64,000 nucleotides of DNA, taken from assembly GCA_034509755.1 (NCBI GenBank), contig CM067543.1, positions 54,988,653 through 55,052,652 of the forward strand. The letters are read 5' to 3'. The notes below the pieces were generated by a model. The model saw nothing but the letters and a program-made list of their open reading frames with translations, did not search any database and was not told where the DNA came from. Below are positions 23,522-36,129 of this stretch, one piece after another (within the stretch, counting starts at the first letter, position 1; each line of letters begins with the position of its first letter). Both the position numbers and the translations under genes were made by a program. This DNA comes from Anisodus tanguticus. Its lineage: Eukaryota > Streptophyta > Magnoliopsida > Solanales > Solanaceae.

Positions 23522-26500
23522 TGAAGGAAATATTTTTCACGATCTTTTCATTTCTTGAATGTAATAATATATACATGTTACAAGACTAAGGTTTAGGCTA
23601 CAATTATGGTATTCTAAATCAGAATATTTACATTCTAAATATAAAATATACCCGAAGATTATGTCCATAATCAAAGAATATTTCTATAATCTATCATTCC
23701 CCCGCAGTCTTAGCGGGAGGCTCTCGTACGCTGAGATTGTCCCTAAAATCATCAAAGAGTCTACGCGAAGACCTTTTACGAATATATCGGCAATATGATA
23801 GCGGGACTAGACATGGAGAACACGAACTTGTCTATGTGCAACCTTCTCACGGACAAATAAAATATTCATCTCAATATGTTTAGTGTGCTAATGTTGCAAG
23901 GGGTTTTCCGATAGATATATCGCACTCACATTATCACAATAAATGACGGTTGCCTTTTTGATCGGACAATGGAGCTCCAATAGAAGATTACTGAGTCAAC
24001 AAGATTCAGAGACAACATTCACAACCCCTCTATATTCGGCTTCAGCACTAGACCGAGATAACGTGGTTGGCGCTTCGACGGCCATGAGATCAAATTATCT
24101 CCGAGAAATACACATTAACCAGAGGTGAAGCGTCTGTTATTCGGGCATCCACCCCAATCAACATCGGTATAAGAAGTAAGACCAGAAATGAATGACTTAT
24201 AAAGATACAAGCCAAAATCAAGAGTACCCTGAATATACCACAGAATCCGTTTGAGAGCACCCATATGCTCCTCCTCCGGGTCATGCATATGTAAATATAC
24301 ATGTTGAACCGCATATGATATATCAAGTCTCGTAAATGTGAGATATTGCAATGCCCCTACTAAACTGCAATAATGTGTCGGATTATCGTATGGAGACCCC
24401 GAAGAGTTACACAACTTAGCCTTTGTATCCATCGGCGTAGGTGACGGCTTACATGAGGACATGTCGGCTCAGTCAATTATCTCCTCCGCATATTTTCTTT
24501 GACAAAGAAATAGACCACCTGCATGTTGAGTTACAACAATGTCTAAAAAATAGTTCAAGGGCCCCAAATCCTTTATAGCAAATTCAGATGCAAGGAGAGA
24601 CATAATAGACTAGCGAATAGAATCAGACGATGTTGTAAGGATAATGTCATCAACATAGAGAAGAATGTATGTCATGTCATTCCCTTTCTGATAAATAAAC
24701 AAAGACTGATCGGATTTGCTAAGTGAGAAGCCCAGTGTGGAAACAAAATCAACAAACATGTTATATCATGCTCGGGGGACCTGTTTGAGACCATATAAAA
24801 ACTTTTTCAACAAGCAAACATAATGTGGATGAATATGATCTCGAAATCCCATAGGTTGGTGCGTGTAAACTGTTTCCTGTAGGTGACCGTGGAGAAACAC
24901 ATTTTTACATCCAACTGATGAATGGACCATGAGAGCCAAACTGAGAACTGTCCTGATAGTTGTCGGTTTAACAACTAGGCTAAAGATTTCATCACAATCC
25001 ACACCAACCTGTTGAGACCTGCCATCACCAACAAGACATGTTTTGTGCCGCTCAAATGAACCATTAGGTTTCTTTTTATGACAAAAAATCACATGGAATG
25101 AATTATGTTTACATTAGAAGGATGGGCCACCAACTCCCACTTCTTATTTTTAATAAGAGCATCAATTTCATCCAACATGAAAGCTTTCCAATTTGGATTT
25201 GATAGGGTAGCTTTCGGGTTATGGGGAATTAGAGATGGTTGGACAGAGGATGTCAGATTAAAATGACGCTTAGGCTGAAAAATCTCATGCGTGATACAGG
25301 TTTCGATGGATCGGGTTGGGGCCTGACCAAAATGGGGTTGGTGGGGTAGTGGGACTGAGTTTGTGGTCTGTTGGTTATTGGGCCTAGTCTCGGCCGGAGA
25401 GGAGCTCGGCCTAGCTGAAGGGGTTATGCGATTTTCTAGGTTGGGCCGCGGGTAAGAGTGTGATGTCCACTAGACTGATGGAAAGGGAGCAGTGGGCTCC
25501 CTCGTTTGGGCCTGAGCAGTTGGGTTGTTTAACTAGATCAAGGGAAAGGGAGCAGATGGCTCTCTCATTTGTGCTTTAGCTGCTGGGCTGTTTAAATGAG
25601 ATTGCAAAAGGGGATATAGCCTGGTGTCCGAAAAATCATACGAGGGCGGAGAACAAGTGTGTATGTTAGTAAACGGAAAGTGAGACTCATCGAAATAACG
25701 TGACGAGAGATGAAATTTTTTCCACTAGATATATATCATAACACTTATAGCCCCGATGATTTTATGAGTATCCCAAAAATACACATGGAGTGGAACGGGC
25801 TTGAATTTTGTTTATTATTATAGAAGGAAATAGAGGATAACATAAACATCCGAAAATCCTCAAATGTTTGTATGAAGGATCCCGATGATAAGAATTTGTG
25901 TGGGTGAGAAGTTTGAAAGTATCTTGCTAGGGAGAATGTTTAAGAGGTATGTGGTCATTTGAAGAGCATGATGCCAAAATTATGGTGGTATGGGCGAATA
26001 AAAAAGATGTGTGCGAATTAAATTATTTATTGCTCGTATTTTTCATTCGACTTTCACATTTTGAGGAGATGTGTGTGAACAAGAGAGACGAAATACCATA
26101 TCATTTTTGTGACAAAAATCTTTAAATTGGTCATTTATGAATTTCCTCCCATTATTACATTGAAAACACTTAATAAACTTCTCAAATTGGGTTTGGATGA
26201 AAGCACTAAATTGCATGAAAATAGTGGGAACCTGCGATTATTTTCCAATGGAAATGTTCATAGAAAATTAGAGTAATCATCCAAAATAACCATGTAATAC
26301 TTATGACCTGCCGAACTTAAAATTGAGGATGTCTATATGTCACTATGCATGATATCAAATGACATAAAAGTGCTCGAAGTAGATAAAGACAAAAGTAATT
26401 TAACATGTTTCCCAAAAATGTAAGATTGACAAACAAGAGAACATACATATTGTTTACAATCAATAAACTTATTTTTTCTAAGGGAGTTTAACACAGGTGC

Positions 26501-28136
26501 TCCCGGGGTGTCCCAAAAGATTATGTCATAAAGTAGGAGAAAAATCATCAAAAGTTGATGGAGATGTGTCTTGGTGGTTGGTGGTGTTTGTGATAGGATA
26601 CAAATCCCTAGTGCTAGTACATTTCATTAGTGGCATCCCCGTCCGAATGTCCTTCACAGAAACCCAAACGGATCAAACTCAACAGAAACATTATTGTCAG
26701 TTGTGAAACGACGTACATATATCAAATGTAAAGGTAGGTAGGGGGAGGTTTGATTTCCCAATGCCACGAATTGGAATTTCTTATCCACTGCCAACCATAA
26801 TATTTTTATTACTGCTCATATTAAAATAATACGAGAGAGTACCTTGAGATGCCGTCATGTGAGAGGTAGCACCAGTGTCCATGTACCATGTGTCGTCGGG
26901 AGCATTGAGAGTCATAGTGTGCATGACTACTCGATGTCCGTTGGAAGATAATCCGAAGAAGATGATCCATGGGCTGCATATGCTTGTTGTGGACGACTAC
27001 CAAGAACCCCGGGCTGCCGAGTGGGTGGTGGTGGCCCGACCAACGACATCGTGGGGTACGGGCAAGGAGGGGCTGCCCACTATTGTGGTGCCCAAGCCCA
27101 CGACGGATACTATTCCCACGACTGCCCAATATTTGGCTGAGCTTGCGACTGCCACTTCCTGGGCCTGGTCTGCTCCTTCTGTCGGTGGTTGTTTCCGCCG
27201 TCAGACTGGTTACCGCCACCACGACCACATCACCTTCCGCCATTAATTTTTTCTTTGATAGGTTATGGAAATAATCTTTGTTTCGTCACTGGTGCACCAA
27301 CGTTGGATAGTTGATCGACAAACATTTTTAACTTTTGACAATAGACGGAGACGTTTGGAAAATCATCCATCATTACATTGGTGAATTGATTTTCTAGATA
27401 AATTGCACGAGAAGTTTTGTTATCTTGGAAAATATTTTGCAAACGCTCCCATGCTTGTTGAGCCAATGAATCTGGTTCCAATATGGTGTGCAAAAGATCG
27501 TTTGATATGGTGCCGTAAATTCATTGAAGGACTATAGCATCCAAGCGAGACCATAGAGGCATATCAATGTCGGTGGACTTATCTTTCTCTGTGACACCCG
27601 ATTGAGGTTTTGGAGAGAGAATATGGTCAATGACTTGGTATCGCGGCAATGTATTTTGAATAACTCCGCCCAAGATGAATATTACCCTTTTCCATCTCGA
27701 GAATCACTGGAATAAAGTTCTTAACGTTGTTGACGGTAAGAGCGGGAATGAATTTGTTTTGATCAGCCATTGTTAGTCGAGAATGACGAAAAGATGAGGA
27801 GGAGGTAAGGTTTCGGTGAGTTGAGGAATAACCCAACTAGGGTTTAGGCGAGGAAGATGCCGAATTAGGGTTTTAGCGAGGAAGATAGCCGAATTAGGGT
27901 TGGTTTCGATTGCTTAGGGTTAGGGCTAGAGGGGTTAATTTTTGGCTCTGATACCATGAAGGAAATATTTTCCATGATCTTTTCATTTCTTGAATGTAAT
28001 AATAGATACATGTTACAAGACTAAGGTTTAAGCTACAATTATGGTATTCTAAATCAGAATATTTATATTCTAAATATAAAATATACCATAATCAAAGATT
28101 ATGTCCATAATCAAAGATTATTTTCATAATCTATCA
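23522..28136 (-). mobile_element. Copia LTR retrotransposon, 4615 bp
   Basis: The LTRs 23522-23696 and 27957-28136 begin TGATAGATTATG and end TTTCCTTCA in element orientation. Directly inside the 5' LTR is TGGTATCAGAGCCAAAAA, a textbook methionine-tRNA primer site. GGGGGAA beside the 3' LTR is the purine tract. The flanks CGGAA (left) and CGTAA (right) form a 5-bp duplication with one mismatch. The LTRs are ~95% alike. Internal coding frames are decayed. Confidence 0.93.
24090..27836 (-). pseudogene. Copia gag-pol remains
   Basis: Read right to left: a gag start MADQNKFIPALTVNNVKNF at about 27770, a gag body with LEPDSLAQQAWERLQNIFQD (27263-27493), then a Pro/Gly-rich nucleocapsid region and protease area (26821-27243), where the WYMDTGA signature is frameshifted. 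GAG-pre-integrase/integrase pieces follow around 26333-26551. Reverse transcriptase includes KTCLVGDGRSQQVGVDC and LLKKFLYGLKQVPRA (24766-25092), an intact LLYVDDI codon run near 24645-24665, and RNase H with ILWYIQGTLDFGLYLY (24115-24462). Stops and shifts are frequent, and 25,100-26,300 is mostly unreadable. The family resembles the intronic element at 43569-48979. Confidence 0.88.
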
Positions 28137-28334
28137 CGTAATTTAAGAAATAAAGAAAGATTTTTGAATCTTGTGGATAAAACAAGCCAAATATATTTGT
28201 GTGGTTATAAATCATATTGTTAAGCGTAAAAAAGTAAAATTTAAAGTTAATTTGTAGCCAAATAAAAAAATGTGTCATTCTTTTTTGAACTGATTAAAAA
28301 TAAAAGTGTATCATATAAATTAGGACATATGGAG

Positions 28335-29012
28335 TATATAATTTGAAAAGTAAGTCACTTTTCTATTTTTGTTCTTCAAGTTAGCTGCCTCTTGATGTTT
28401 AGTCGACAAATTTGATTTGTTGTTGTGGTTGAAGCTCAAAATCGTGGTTAGAGTAATGATTTTGCAAGACTTACATACTGCAAATCAACTTAGAAAAGTA
28501 ATTCACCATGGTTGAATACGCGCGAAGAAGTGAGATTGAATTTTGAATATGATTTTTATGAGAAATTTAAAATAGCTCTATTATTTAGACTTGTTGAAAA
28601 TAGTGTAAAGAGGTTGTCTACAAAAATGTTCAAATTAAGAGGAGATTAAGAATGTGATCAGTAACACACATATTACAATGTGTACTATATGTAATTTTAT
28701 CTTTAAATATTTTATTTTCTAGGGAATTTTGTTTAATTTTTCCTTCTTGTCATAGAATAGATAAAATTTAGTTTGGACAAATTCAACTTTTACAACTAGA
28801 TGTAAGATTTTCTTTTCAGCAAATATATTTATAATAAACTTAAAAGAATTTATTAATCCTTAGAAATTGTGATAGAATAGATAGTGCGTGCAAGTAATAT
28901 TGTTATGATTCTTTTGCTTAAGAAAATGTGTCGGAAAGAGTCACAGCTAGCATTGAGCGTTGTAAATGTCATTGCCAGTGCAGCAAGAAAAGGAAACCAA
29001 AAAGCAAAGAAA
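28335..29012. other. AT-rich intergenic, nothing recognised
   Basis: No gene-like frame, SINE, MITE or LTR ends were identified. It lies between the split Stowaway and the inverted-repeat element upstream of the RIN4-like gene. Confidence 0.5.
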
Positions 29013-29765
29013 TGGCAAAACTATCCCTTATGTTTGAGGGTAAGTTCAAAATAGTCATTTAAGTATGCACTTAACAGTTTTCGTTCTTTAAGTTTGTCAA
29101 AAGTTAATAGTTTTAGTCCACATATTTTTATCAAACTCTGTCTGACGAAAACTATTTTATAAAAGAATTAGCGGAAACTCAAATTTAGACGTACAATTTT
29201 TGTAGAATTCTACTATTTTAGTTTTCCTTCTAGTGTATGGTGCAACTTTTTGATGTGTAATTTCTGCTACTTCTTTCTCTTAATTTATGTGGCATCATTT
29301 GACATAACACGACATTTAAAAAATAAAAGAACACTTTGTTATGTTTACTAAATTGTTCTTACTTTAGGTCTACTTTTATTGATTTTTCTTCACCATATCT
29401 TAAAAATTAAGTGGGACCCAACAATGTTAAATAGTAATGATGTCATTAAATAATTGCTAAATAAGAAAATGTGACACTCTTTTCGAGACAAACTAAAAAG
29501 GAAATTGAGTTACATAAATTGGAATGACGAAAATATTTTTATTATTATCTTTTTATTGTCAGATAATATTTTTTGTGTTACATATTTAAAATTTAATGGA
29601 CTTTCTTGATGCTTATAGTTAAATCATCTTTTCACTATTTTCATCAAATCTAACATGCATGAAAGACTAGAAGCGTTAACTTTTGATAAATTTAAAAGAT
29701 CAAAATCATTACTTAATGGACTATTTTGAACCAACCGTCAAACATAGGAGACCATTTTTTTCATT
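29013..29765. mobile_element. Inverted-repeat MITE upstream of RIN4-like gene, with nested Stowaway
   Basis: Terminal arms of ~40 bp pair imperfectly: left CTATCCCTTATGTTTGAGGG then TAAGTTCAAAATAGTC; right GACTATTTTGAACCAACCGT then CAAACATAGGAGACC. A degenerate Stowaway with ends CTTCTTTCTCTTAATTTATG and CATAAATTGGAATGACGAAA occupies 29270-29530. A shorter member of the same family lies at 34436-34910. It ends ~240 bp before the RIN4-like start codon, so it may touch that promoter. Confidence 0.75.
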
Positions 29766-30006
29766 TCTCATGCAAAAAGCATAGAGAGTTTCCTGTCATT
29801 TCTTCATATTCGAATCTTTCTTGGTGACAACAACCATTCCATTTGTCAGAATATCAAAATATAAAATACAGCAAGCAAAACACTTCTCCTTGTTCTATAA
29901 AAACATAAGTAATTCCCAACAATATTAGTACTTCTCTTGCTAATCCCCTTTTTTCCCTTTCAGAACCAGTTTTTCATATTTTTTACTGTTGATCATACTC
30001 CACACA

Positions 30007-33000
30007 ATGGAATATAACAAAGAGGTAAAAAAAAACTACCTTTATTTTCTTTATGCTTGTTAAATAGTAAAGGTTTATACTCATTAGTAAGGTAGAGTGT
30101 AGCCCTCCTTGCTTCTACTCTTCTTAAAGAGGTTCTGCTTTTATTTATTAGTAATGAAAAAACTAGTCTTAGGTACATCGCCTAGTGTATTCGCTTAAAA
30201 ATAAAGTAGTACTGGCTGTCTTCTTTTGCATTTTCTTGCTGGTTTTTTCATGATTTTTTATGGGAACCCGTGAGGGTTAAGAGAGTCTTTTATGTTTCTT
30301 TAAGTTCCTTCATTCACATAAATGTTGAGGCATGTTATTCTGCTTGTGTAGATGTACAAGAATATACCCTTTTTCAAGAATTAAGCTAATCAACAGGTTT
30401 CTGACTTTCTGTTATGGAATGGAAGAAAGAGAGAAAAAATTGAAGAGATAATGGAATTAATTCATTACACTGTTTCTTACATAAAAAATAAAGGACTATA
30501 TCTTTAGTTATAGAGAATTAAAGGGAATAAATAAAAGAATATATACTATTTTTCTTATAGATACTAAAACTAAATATTATGTAATTAATGTAGATTATAG
30601 ACTTAGAAAGAAAATAAATATACTAGAATAATCCTAAATTAAAAAAAAATAAATATTCTACCAGATATAGGAGTATAAATTTTAACACTTTCTTCTATAC
30701 CCTTTTCAAGATTAATCATCAGGTTTCCTTCTTCTTTTTTCTTCTTACTCTTGCTTGCTTTTTTCTTGTACTTGTCTTCACCCCTGGCTTAGTCTTCTGG
30801 GAAATTTCTTGGTGGTTCATTTTTTTGAAGATGTCATTATCTTTTTAAGAAAATAATTTGTGGTTGAATATTGGTTGAAGACTAGTCAAAAAATATTTTT
30901 GTCTTCCACATTGATGAGGGGATTAATTGTCTTTCTATATAGTCGTGGCAATTCTCGCCTCTTGAGCTAACTTTTGGGCTGAGTAATCCAAGGTCTATTC
31001 TTTTATCGTTATATCAACGTCAGGCCTATTTCAATATGTATATTTACGCGATGTTGGGTCCCTATCTTGTATTGTTCATGTTCTAGATATCCGGCCCTGA
31101 ACGTGTGAGGGTATTGAGTCTCGTGATGGATTAATTCTCTTTATATAGTCTTAAACAATGCTCACCTCCTAAACTAACTTTTAGGGTTAAATAAGATGCA
31201 AGGTCCATTTTCTTATCAAAATTTTGAGAATTTGAAAATGCAAAGGTCAAATGGAAGGAAAAATGATTCCTTAGCAGTTGATGTCATCCAAATGGACTGA
31301 CCAAAACATTTGTATTTGTGTTATTGTTTCCTTACTGACATGTTTATACAAGATATTGTTACTTCTATTAAAAAAATTAGGTGATCTCTGAAACTCTTTG
31401 GGTGATAAATTTAGATATTGTGGATTGTAGTTATTGATTGCAATATTCTATATTGTGCAGAAGAAGAATGGACCATGGTTATCAGTGCCACAATTTGGAC
31501 AGTGGGACCAAAAGGGTGTGTTCCCAGACTACTCCATGGATTTCTCTAAAATAAGAGAGAATAGGAAACAAAACAAGAATGATTTGTCAAGAGCCAGTTT
31601 AGGAAATGAAAATGAGCTCATTTTCTCTACCAAAAGGGATGCAAGTTCAGTTTACTCTGCCCACAGTAATGATCACCATTACCATCAAAACAAATCTCCA
31701 ACAGTAAGATACTCTTTAGTTTTGTTTTATTCTAGTTTGTATATGCTTTTACTATCTCATTTTTCTTTAATATTCCTATAAGGTAAATATGGTATAATAG
31801 ATGAATCAGATAAGTATTTGGCAGTTCTTTATAAAAGGTATGACAAAATATATAGAGGGATTGGGATACATGTGGTAGGGCCATTATTGAGGACAATTCT
31901 TAGTTGCTTGTCCATATAAAAATGTTGACCTAGCTGATCAGTAGGGGGAATGAAATTAGTAGGCTTCTATAATTTGTTGGACTGGACTTATTGCTTATTA
32001 GACATCACAATTGGTACACTGATTAAAAAGAGAAAATTCTTCCTGTCTGCTTGTGTGAGCTTTGATGAGTAGAGTTATTTGATACGTGTATTGGTATGCG
32101 GTAGCATGTACCTGATAGAATAGTCGAGTGCGTGCAAACAGACCTAACCACTTGTGAAAAAGAAAAAGAAAAGAAGAGGGAATTGGTCTGTTTGTCTGAG
32201 TAATTTAGTAACTCTGGGTTTTATAAAGTTGACTATTCTCAAATGCAGCAGGTAGAGGTGCAAGTCATTCTCAAGACAATTATTTATTAGCTGAATACAT
32301 AAATGACACTCAAAGATATTTGTAGTCTTTGATGCATTTGAAATTCTATCTTGCAATTTCAGAAGTCAGCTTGAACTTTTTAGTAGATACAGTAGGGGGA
32401 AAAGGCATCTTTGTATGGTCAAATATAAGTTCTAACATTAATTGGTCGTTTCTGTTGGATTAAAGTGCTGTTCTCATGTGATTTTTCCCAGTGAAGATTT
32501 TGATAACGAGTCAACCCCAACTTGTTTGGGATTGAGGCATAGTAGTAGTAGTCGTTGTTGTAACGTTTTGATCACCAGATCTGTTGAGAATATAATCAAA
32601 TATTAAAAGTGTGTTCTATCTAACAACTTAAGCTTTTAGATCAGATGGTCACACACTTCAATATGGTATCAAAGCAGGCCAAAGGTCCTAGGATCGAACT
32701 TCACCGCCACCCATTCTAAAAAAAGAATTGTCACGTGCTTGGACCATGAAAAAAACCAGGCCAGCACGTGAGGGGGCGTGTTGAGAATATAATCAAATAT
32801 TAAAAGCGTGTTGAGAATATAATCAAATATTAAAAGTGTGTTCTATCTAACAACTTAAGCTTTTAGATCAGATGGTCACACACTTCAATGTTACTCGACT
32901 TTTTAGAACTTACCATGTTACTCGTGATAAAACTCTAATTTCATCTTTAAACACAACCTCCGTCAATCTTCTAAATGTGATTACTAGATTGGGACAGAGA

Positions 33001-33307
33001 ATGTTGTAGGCCATAATGCAATGTACTTAATATCTTGACTGAGCTGAGATATGAGCTATGTTGCTCGGACTCTTCAAAAATGTCGACAGGTGAGTATCGG
33101 ATCCTTCAAAAGTTGTGTATTTCTGGAGGATCTGATACTTGCACGACAACATTTTTGGATAGTCCGAGCAACATAGGATATGCGGGCTGCTATATTCTTT
33201 TTTGCATCTTACCATTGTGAACTATGCAAGTAACTGTTAATTTGCCTTTTTTCCGACAGAGGATGAGAAGGATCTTCAGATATTTCAACTGCTGTTCGAA
33301 AGCTTGA
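30007..33307 (+). CDS. RIN4/NOI-domain protein, 102 aa, three exons
   Basis: The exons 30007-30024, 31461-31703 and 33260-33307 join in frame with GT-AG introns of 1436 and 1556 bp. The tiny first exon encodes MEYNKE, and exon 2 follows directly with KKNGPWLSVPQFGQWDQKG and PDYSMDFSKIRENRKQNK. This is the NOI (nitrate-induced, AvrRpt2-cleavage) motif: a P-x-F-G-x-W core followed by an acidic/aromatic stretch. Exon 3 ends RRIFRYFNCCSKA and stop. Family knowledge: RIN4 is a plasma-membrane immune regulator anchored by acylated C-terminal cysteines and guarded by NLR receptors. Most small NOI paralogues are less studied. The Cys pair (residues 98-99) near the C-terminus is the likely acylation site (inference). 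A single NOI copy makes this a short paralogue, not RIN4 itself. Exon 1 rests on frame, splice signals and family pattern. Confidence 0.85.
32495..32575 (+). mobile_element. TS-type SINE 3' fragment in RIN4-like intron 2
   Basis: CAACCCCAACTTGTTTGGGA followed by TTGAGGCATAGTAGTAGTAG and TTGTTG is the familiar 3' end of Solanaceae TS-type SINEs. It is 5'-truncated. Identification is from memory. Confidence 0.6.
32582..32887 (+). mobile_element. TRIM element in RIN4-like intron 2
   Basis: Short LTRs TGTTGAGAATATAATC...CACACTTCA (32582-32660 and 32809-32887, 79 bp, nearly identical) flank ~120 bp. TGGTATCAAAGC just inside the left LTR is a methionine-tRNA primer site, and GAGGGGGCG before the right LTR is the purine tract. 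There is no coding sequence. The first 30 bp of the right LTR are doubled (32779-32808). No matching target duplication was found (AGATC against ATGTT). Confidence 0.88.
33056..33176. mobile_element. 121-bp foldback MITE in RIN4-like intron 2
   Basis: The sequence is nearly its own complement: CTATGTTGCTCGGACTCTTC at the left and AGTCCGAGCAACATAG at the right, with GGATCC.TCAAAA / TTCTGGAGGATC at the centre. Similar foldback elements are frequent in Solanaceae introns (from memory). Confidence 0.8.
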
Positions 33308-34435
33308 AGTACGTTCATGGGATTCATTTCTTCCAACTTATTTGTAATGATAATGTAACAATGTATGTGATTTCTCCTAAGTTTTTAGGGAGTACTCTTC
33401 TAAGAAATTCGAAAGTGTGTGTGGATTTTGAGATTGTGGTGATCAAGAAGATGTTTCTATGGAATGGACAATGTAGTATTAAGGATGATTGCTTCTTTCT
33501 GTATTCTGCTTCTCTAGGTACATTTTAGATTGAAAGTTTAAGTTAGAATTTTTTCATGTTTGTTTTAGCATGACTTTTTGTAAAGGATAAATATTCTCAA
33601 AATGTTTCAGCTTTACTTTTAGGCTGTGGTTTACTGTTCTCTGAACAATCTAAGTGTTTTTTATAATCCAACAAAAGTTTATTCTGTAATTAGTTTTTAT
33701 TAGGAAGAATTAACATTGCAACATACTGGGAATATGGATTATATCAAGTTGGACACTAAGTTTCTAGTTTGGAACAGGTTCTCAATTAGTCCTATCTACA
33801 TATATATAGATTAAAGAACCTAGTAAGCTTTATTTTATGAAAATATTGAGGGAGAAAAAAACATTTTATCTAATGGTTAAAAGTAATAAGGACTAAGCCC
33901 ATTGACGAATTCATTGCTCAAAAGTCACTCAACTATTGAGAATTATTTAATATAGTCGTTTATTTTTTGTAACAAGAAAGTCATCCATTCCTTTCTCAAT
34001 CCACCTGAAATTAATGATTCAAAACCTAAAATAAACTGATCTAACCCGAGCTTAACCCACAACCCAAATAAATTTAGCTTCACTCTCATTATTTTCATCG
34101 TGTTTCTCCCAGACAAAATCGACTAAGGGAAAGGTCTGAGCCAAAACTATGATTCAACAGCAATGGTTCGCCCCTGGACGGCCTCTTGTCGATGCTCGTC
34201 AGTTGTTAATAGTGGCCTAGGCTTCACAATGTAATAACCTTCACTTTTGTCCGGACTAAAATTACATGTTTAGATTAATTGAAGGATAAATATATTCAAT
34301 TGAGTTGCTCAGGGACCAAAATTAGAATAAAGTTATACTATAACTCAAGGATTAAAATTGTCATTTCCCTCAAATAATATTAGGAAACCAAAAAAAGAGT
34401 AGGTAAGTATTCATACTGAATTATTGAGAAAATGA
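33308..34435. other. 3' flank and intergenic, no further gene
   Basis: The beginning is presumably the RIN4-like 3' UTR. No poly(A) site can be fixed. The rest is AT-rich with no recognised coding region. Confidence 0.45.
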
Positions 34436-34910
34436 TTAAAAAGATAGTCTCTTATGTTTGAGAGTAAGTTCAAAATAATCAGTTAAGTATGCCCTTAACA
34501 GTTTTGGTCCTTAAGTGCCAGAAGTTGACACTTTTATTATTTGTAAAATATTTATCGAACTTTAACGGTTAGAATTAACGAAAACAATGAAAAAAATTAT
34601 AAACACGAAGAAAGTCCCCTCAAATCCTAAAATATTCAATACAAAAACTACACTAGACACTATAAAGATATTAAAATATAATAGTAATTACATCTTGAAA
34701 CATTACATCAATCTCTAGAAATAAATTAATAAATTAAGAACAATATAAATCTACAAATATTGTACCTCTAAATGTGAGTTTCCACTTCTCGCCAAATTAA
34801 CAGACATTGTTTGAAAAATATTTGACGAGACTTAAAGGGCCAAAACTGTTGAGTGTTTACTTAAAGAACTATTTTAAACCTACCATCAAACATAAGTGAC
34901 TTTTTTTTAT
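34436..34910. mobile_element. Inverted-repeat MITE downstream of RIN4-like gene
   Basis: The left arm TCTCTTATGTTTGAGAGTAA GTTCAAAATAATC and right arm GAACTATTTTAAACCTACCA TCAAACATAAG are related to the element at 29013-29765, so the gene is bracketed by two members of one family. Confidence 0.68.
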
Positions 34911-36129
34911 TATCACACTAGTAAATTTTTCCGCGCGAATATCTCATTCAATTTACAAAACAAACTTTTTTATATTAGAGTGAAAAAAACATAGATTCTT
35001 TTTAGTGCAAATCCAAAATATATAAGATTTTGAGTTTTGATTCATTTTATTATTAATACTTAGTTTTTACAGGTTTTTTGAAAATTTGATTTGCATAAAA
35101 GTTTTTGGTCTTTTGAATATGTTTTTTGCATCGTTTGCACTACTCTGTTTATTCTTGTAAAGAAAGGAAAATAATTAATTTTTTAAAGTTGGAGCTCTCT
35201 ACGTGTATATCATGCGTATAAACACACACAATTATTTCCTTTGTATATCTGAAATATATAAGCTTATAAATTTTAAAAAATATAAGTATATATATGTATA
35301 TAATATATAAGTTTATAAAAAAATATTTATCTTATTTTCGTTTTACTCTTAATGACATGATCTTAAACCAATAAAAAATTTGATAGCATGTTTAAGATCA
35401 CAAATTTTAGAAATATTTTTTAAAATTCTATGGCCCGTTTAATATGTTCATATAAAATAAATTGATGGGGTACATATTATACTAATTCATAAACGGAAAT
35501 ATTGTACATAACAACTTTAGAAAATAAATTTTTTGAACATATATAATTTTGTACTAATGTCAGCTTTGAGGATTCATCAAGGGAAATTACTGTTTTGAGA
35601 AATTGTACAAACTTACAAAGTGTAGTGTGAATTCAATCTGATGTACATTATATTTGAAGGAGTAATTAGTGAGAGCAATGGCAAGTAAATACTCTAAATT
35701 AATGGAAAATATTTTTAGATCGGAACCAAAAGACATATCCTAATACACGTTTGAAATGTTGAAACGACTTCTTTTTAGTAAATTATAGACTTTTGGGTTT
35801 CCAAGAAGGTTATTAAAAAGTATTTGACTTCTTTAAATATGTTGAATGAACAAAATGAAAGGGAAAAAGTAAAAATGAAAGAAAAATAACAAAAAAGGAG
35901 AAAAATGATAAATGTAATCCTTGGCCAAAAGATATTCAAAAATCATATATAAATATAAATTTAAAAGTAGTATTTATTTATAGTCACATATATAATCAAG
36001 AAGATGAAGTAAGAACCAAATATTTAAATTTTTGACATTTTATTATCAGAGAAAAGGCAATTTTTTTTTTTTAAAATTTGGCAAGAAGAGATGTCAAATC
36101 GCTTGTTTAGGACAACAATCATAATTTAG
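34911..36129. other. AT-rich intergenic, nothing recognised
   Basis: No gene or element ends. Long A/T runs (for example 35275-35335) are probably low-complexity spacer. Confidence 0.5.

Larger units (their letters stand above)
23477..28334. mobile_element. Stowaway-like MITE split by a Copia insertion
   Basis: The left end TCCTTTCGTCTCAATTTATA (from 23477) and right end AAATTAGGACATATGGA (to 28334) are complementary in the manner of Stowaway terminal repeats, and TA flanks both. Removing 23522-28136 joins GTTTGACTTGACACGGAA to TTTAAGAAATAAAGAAAGA, a continuous Stowaway body of ~240 bp. Confidence 0.8.
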
